From Ancylostoma caninum (Eukaryota; Nematoda; Chromadorea; Rhabditida; Ancylostomatidae): 64,000 nt of DNA. The position numbers and the translations under genes were made by a program. Each line of letters begins with the position of its first letter. The first letter of the stretch is position 1. Positions 60,200 through 64,000 of the stretch are shown piece after piece. Below the pieces are notes generated by a model. It was not told where the DNA came from and ran no database searches. It worked only from the letters and a program-made list of their open reading frames with translations. Location of the stretch: assembly GCA_037903475.1 (NCBI GenBank), contig JBAJFG010000442.1:1141001-1205000 (forward strand), in the 5' to 3' direction.

Positions 60200-63100
60200 A
60201 AAAACTACTACATCAACAATATGAGATTACACTAGCCTCATCGAGAATGGTAATGGGTAAACTCCAAAAAAAAAACTTTGCTGAAATCGGCTAATCCTAC
60301 GAGGTTCTTCATAATAAAAAAATATTGTTTTGTGACCTCACATATTCCAAGCTAAACCCCTGGAAGCGCCCCTTCTCACTCTTCTTTTCCAGCGCTTTTT
60401 CGTCCACTAACCCTCTGGCTTTGCGGATTCATAAAGAGCAAATCCACAAAGTCTGCAGCTAGCCAGTTTTTTCCAAATCCGAGCTCCCAGATGGAATCGT
60501 AATAAAACGTCGCGTACGCTGCACTTATAAACAATAAGCGCTCGTTGGGCGGTCAGATAAACGAAAGCTTGAAAAACTCTAACATGAGAGCGTTGTGAAG
60601 GCTGCCGCATGGATTCGTGGATATCCAACCACTTTGTGCTCTCAGCCTAATTAATTTTTGTTTACTTTGTTGGAAAATCCAAGGATTACTCTTGCAGCGA
60701 GCCGGAAATTCTGAGCGAGTCCCCTTTATTCTCTGCTGAATCTGCAGTTGGAGCTCTTAGATCTTAATGTAGCACTGGACTTCAGAAATTGTAATGGCTC
60801 AAATTCAGCTCCGGTTTATCGCTTTCGTGTCTCTGGATTACTTTCTCTTAGTTTCGTTAACCTGCTATGACCATTACTATTAGCAAAATTATCAGCTTTA
60901 AAAAAATAAGATCATTTCAGATTATGCGGACAAATTTTTCTCAGTCAACTACACAAACAAAACAGGAGTATAATTTATGAAAACAAGTTCCGTAGTGTTA
61001 CTCTTGCTGCTGAGGCCCTACCCGAGTTGCCTACAGCAGGTAGAGCCTTTCAAAGTAACCAAGAAACACTGATTCCCCATGCATAATTGAATCTCCTTAG
61101 GGTAAACTTCCTATCTTTGTCCTTCATTAAAGCTGGCTCCGTCACATTTACCCCGGGTAATCCCAACGATGCATCGAGGCCCGGGTTAAAAGCTTACTTG
61201 ATAACCACAACATATTTGTGAAATGATGTTTTTGAATGTTACTACATGTACATATGTGCGTCTTCTATCTTGTGTGTTGGCTTCCTGCAATGGAGTTATA
61301 TGATCTGCTACGTTGAGCCCTTGTAGAAGCAATACGCCGTCTCTGGTAAAAACATAGGGTAACTCTGCTAAGTTGTGGCTCTCTGAGCGCCTTGAACTGA
61401 ATATCGGAGACTCCGAAAATTTGTCAGAAGCCTACTTATTGCGAGCTTTTCAAAGCAGCTACTTTTAGCAATTTCATGTGCTCTTCTGAGTTGTAACCAG
61501 TCTCTCAGTCCATAGCGTTTGACATAGGACTTTTCTAGAGGTTGGAAACACCAAATGACCAAAAAGTGTGTCGCCTTTCTAGTTGTGATAAGCACTCCAT
61601 AAAAAGGTTCTCGAGCTTGCTTGGCTATTGAGGGCACTGGAGCACTCTGCAGTCCTCGCCTTCGCCACCATCGTCTCCCTGTTGGCGTAAGATCTCGCGT
61701 ATAGAATAATATTCGGATGTTCACTCAAACATTAACAGCAATGTAGGGGCTGGTTCACTTTACTGAATTCCGAAGAAGAAAGGATAAGGGAAGGGACGGG
61801 GATCTGTTGGACATTTCTACTGGTGTTCCACATGCATAACTCAATGGATATTCGGTTATCATCCGATTCGAATAGCCCTTTAGTTGCGAAAAAATTAATT
61901 ATAGTCGAATCTTGCTTTTGATTTTTCTTAGCATCTGCATAATCTTTTTTGCTCTTGTCATCTGAACGTGTTTTCAAAAGTCACATTTGGTGAAGCACCC
62001 AGTATGAGAACGATACCTCAGATGAATTCAACTTTTCTAAACATTTTTAGGCTTCTTTCAGGCAGTAAATACATAAATAGAATTTTACTATCTCCTTATT
62101 TCTCGTTGGAAACGTCATAGTTATCCAAGCGCTTTCCCACTCGGGCTCCTCTAGTAAACTACTATGTATAATAACAATGAATTAAGGAATACCCCTCTTT
62201 CTCTTCCCTCCCCCCCCCTTCTCCAACCCGTCTAGTTGCTTAACTGTCTGCGAAGCTCATTAAAACTGTTCTTAAAGCTCTGCTCTAGCAATAATCTACG
62301 TTAATAGCGACAATAAATCGGAAGATGATGATAATTTTCTCCATTAACTGGGTTTATCACTGCGGATTCAGCCGGTTTTTCTACGTCCACCATAGTTACG
62401 CGATATTGTGCTGCAGGCTGCACATTTGCTGGAACTACACAACAATCGCAGTTAATTTTTGGATTCAGTTCTTGTCCAAAGCGATGACGATCGTTTTAGC
62501 TAAGCTAAATTGAGCTCATCCATCACGTAGATATGTAATTGTGAACACCACGAAACAAAGATAGAATACTAGTAGCCAATCCACTGATCTCCACTTTATC
62601 CGGGCGGTCGGCATGAGTAATTAGCCTAGATTTTTACACCGATAATCTTCTACAAGTCATCTTATTCGCAATCGTCAGAGAAGCGACAGAACGTTTTGAT
62701 AGCTGCATAAAGAGCGTCACGAGAATCTACCACCAAAATAATATGGATTTTAATACAGCTGTCGATTGAACGCGCTTCAGTTTCAAGGGGGTATGGGTTA
62801 TTTGTTCCGGGTTACTGTATGCTTGGCACGCGGCCAACATGGTAAGTTATACAATAACATATGAACAAACCAATGGTTTTTCATCTGCTCTCATTAGATG
62901 GAATAACTACGATTTTTGAAATAGACTATAAACGTGTAAGCGTTGGTGGCGATTCAACATTCGAGGCGCAAAGAGGTACTTTCAAAAAAATCCTGAGAGT
63001 TCCCTCAAAAGACCTAAGCATACATGAGTGTTTACATGGTGACACCGGTAGTTGTGAACCATTTAGAAAGAAAAAGGCGAGGAAAAAATTTACGCACTGT

Positions 63101-63620
63101 TAGCACGTGCGCCTTGAATTTCTTCTTCAAAAAGTGAAACGATTAGACTTTTCAAATTCAGTGGACCCACCTTTATTCACTGCGTCATTTTATAGATTGT
63201 ACTAATGGTGAGAGAAAGAGAGCTCTGAGGAATACATCAGGATCAATTCACATTCAACATTGTACACCTTGAATATTTTTAGTACAGTAAGCATTGCTAC
63301 CCCCAAAACTGTGAAGCACCATCAGAGGCAATAAATTTGGATTTGTGGATTGTTTCATAAGAAGCACAAAGTTTCGTCCAGGCGATGACAACCAAATTGA
63401 CACGGCAGCATGTGACGCACTGTGTTGCCCCTTGGTAAAGTCTCAGCTGTAACTACCTCGCAGTAGCTGCAGTGACTTCCCAAAGTTGAGCTTCTGCTCT
63501 TCCTTTTTGTATTATTGTTATGATTGTTATTACTACTACTATTATTACTTACAGTTGTTATATGTACTTGTTTATCTACATATCTCACTATATTTCAATT
63601 ATTCCAGTTTCAATTCATGC
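60200..63620. other. No gene recognised
   Basis: AT-rich. A 118-codon minus frame at 61368-61724 lacks motifs and splice context. A TTTACCCCGGGTAAT...GATGCATC stretch near 61145 resembles one at 50190, perhaps remnants of one repeat. Poly-C at 62208. Confidence 0.35.
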
Positions 63621-63624
63621 CCGC

Positions 63625-63890
63625 CAGTGGCGGACGCGCAAAGTGGGCAAGAGCTGAAAGGGGGAGGGGGCGCAAAAAATGTGGGGTTTCCGTTGCTTTG
63701 GCACCCGGAAGCAAAAAAAATAGTAAAAAAAAAACAAATCCAAATGTTCAACAGTCAACAATGAGTATTTAAAAATAGTAGCGAAAACAAACTTTAAGAA
63801 AAGAACACAAGATTTCTATTTATTTTGTAGAGTAAGAAAATTGGGAACTCTTGGGGGAGGGGCGCCCCTTTCTCCGTGCGTCCGCCACTG
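63625..63890. mobile_element. hAT-type MITE, second copy
   Basis: Termini CAGTGGCGGACGC and GCGTCCGCCACTG match the 51900-52193 copy, with the same G-rich left and C-rich right inner parts and a conserved TTGGCACCC-type block. Flanking octamers (ATGCCCGC, AATCTCGT) do not match, so the target site has decayed or was rearranged. Confidence 0.8.
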
Positions 63891-64000
63891 AATCTCGTTG
63901 AATCCTGTGATACACTGCATGAGAGAGAGAGAGAGTCCAGATGTCTCACACGTAGTGAATGCACCGCTGGAACTATATCAAGACCATGTGGACATGTTAT

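Noticed and set aside
61368..61724. 118-codon minus-strand frame
   Set aside because: Basic, low-information translation without family motifs or splice signals.

Overview
This is eukaryotic nuclear DNA and looks like a parasitic clade V nematode of the hookworm/strongylid type. The reasons are an AT-rich background; sparse short exons with the nematode splice style (TTTCAG acceptors, GTGAGT/GTAAG donors); RTE-like tails ending in (AAAT)n; and degenerate Penelope, RTE, mariner, hAT and Helitron copies. No operon, Shine-Dalgarno site, rRNA or phage module is visible, and no complete gene of recognised function was found. The organism call is inference; coordinates of degenerate elements are good to a few tens of bases.

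Layout. 1-13.5 kb is mostly featureless, with RTE-like tails (4.1, 11.7, 12.8 kb), a ribozyme-like motif (4.9 kb), a 441-bp inverted repeat (6.9-7.3 kb) and one candidate exon (8.9-9.3 kb). 13.5-17.2 kb is a nest of elements: an unknown frameshifted coding fragment, a non-autonomous Helitron on the minus strand, an inverted Penelope 3' end, and a frameshifted Penelope-like element with RT and GIY-YIG-like parts. 17.9-18.3 kb has a perfect 60-bp hairpin and a direct repeat. 21.8-22.0 kb is a GC-rich foldback. 25.1-26.3 kb holds three weak exon candidates. 27.5-29.7 kb is the most remarkable part: a second Helitron copy interrupted by a 531-bp, almost perfectly palindromic insertion with a 12-bp target duplication, then a second, older palindrome of the same design. 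Both carry outward-facing motifs resembling a hammerhead ribozyme core beside an AATAAA signal. 33-35.3 kb has a Tc1-like end, a large inverted repeat with coding-like arms and a dead RTE retrotransposon. 36.6 kb is a foldback, 38.6-39.4 kb a third Helitron copy, and 40.5 kb a hAT-type MITE.

42.9-50.5 kb contains the best host gene evidence: four plus-strand exons (47032-50456) with consensus splice sites and matching phases, forming the 3' end of an unrecognised protein. Weaker possible upstream exons lie at 42.9 and 45.9 kb. A decayed mariner sits 140 bp past its stop codon, and a hAT-type MITE with a perfect 8-bp target duplication lies 31 bp beyond that.

53.5-54.7 kb is a 1.27-kb terminal-inverted-repeat element carrying two tRNA-like pol III promoter modules and three copies of a TTACACTTA-type block. 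The rest is AT-rich intergenic DNA with a degenerate tandem repeat (59.8-60.2 kb) and a second hAT-type MITE near the right edge. There are about a dozen long inverted structures in 64 kb, so fold-back DNA is the main theme of this locus.
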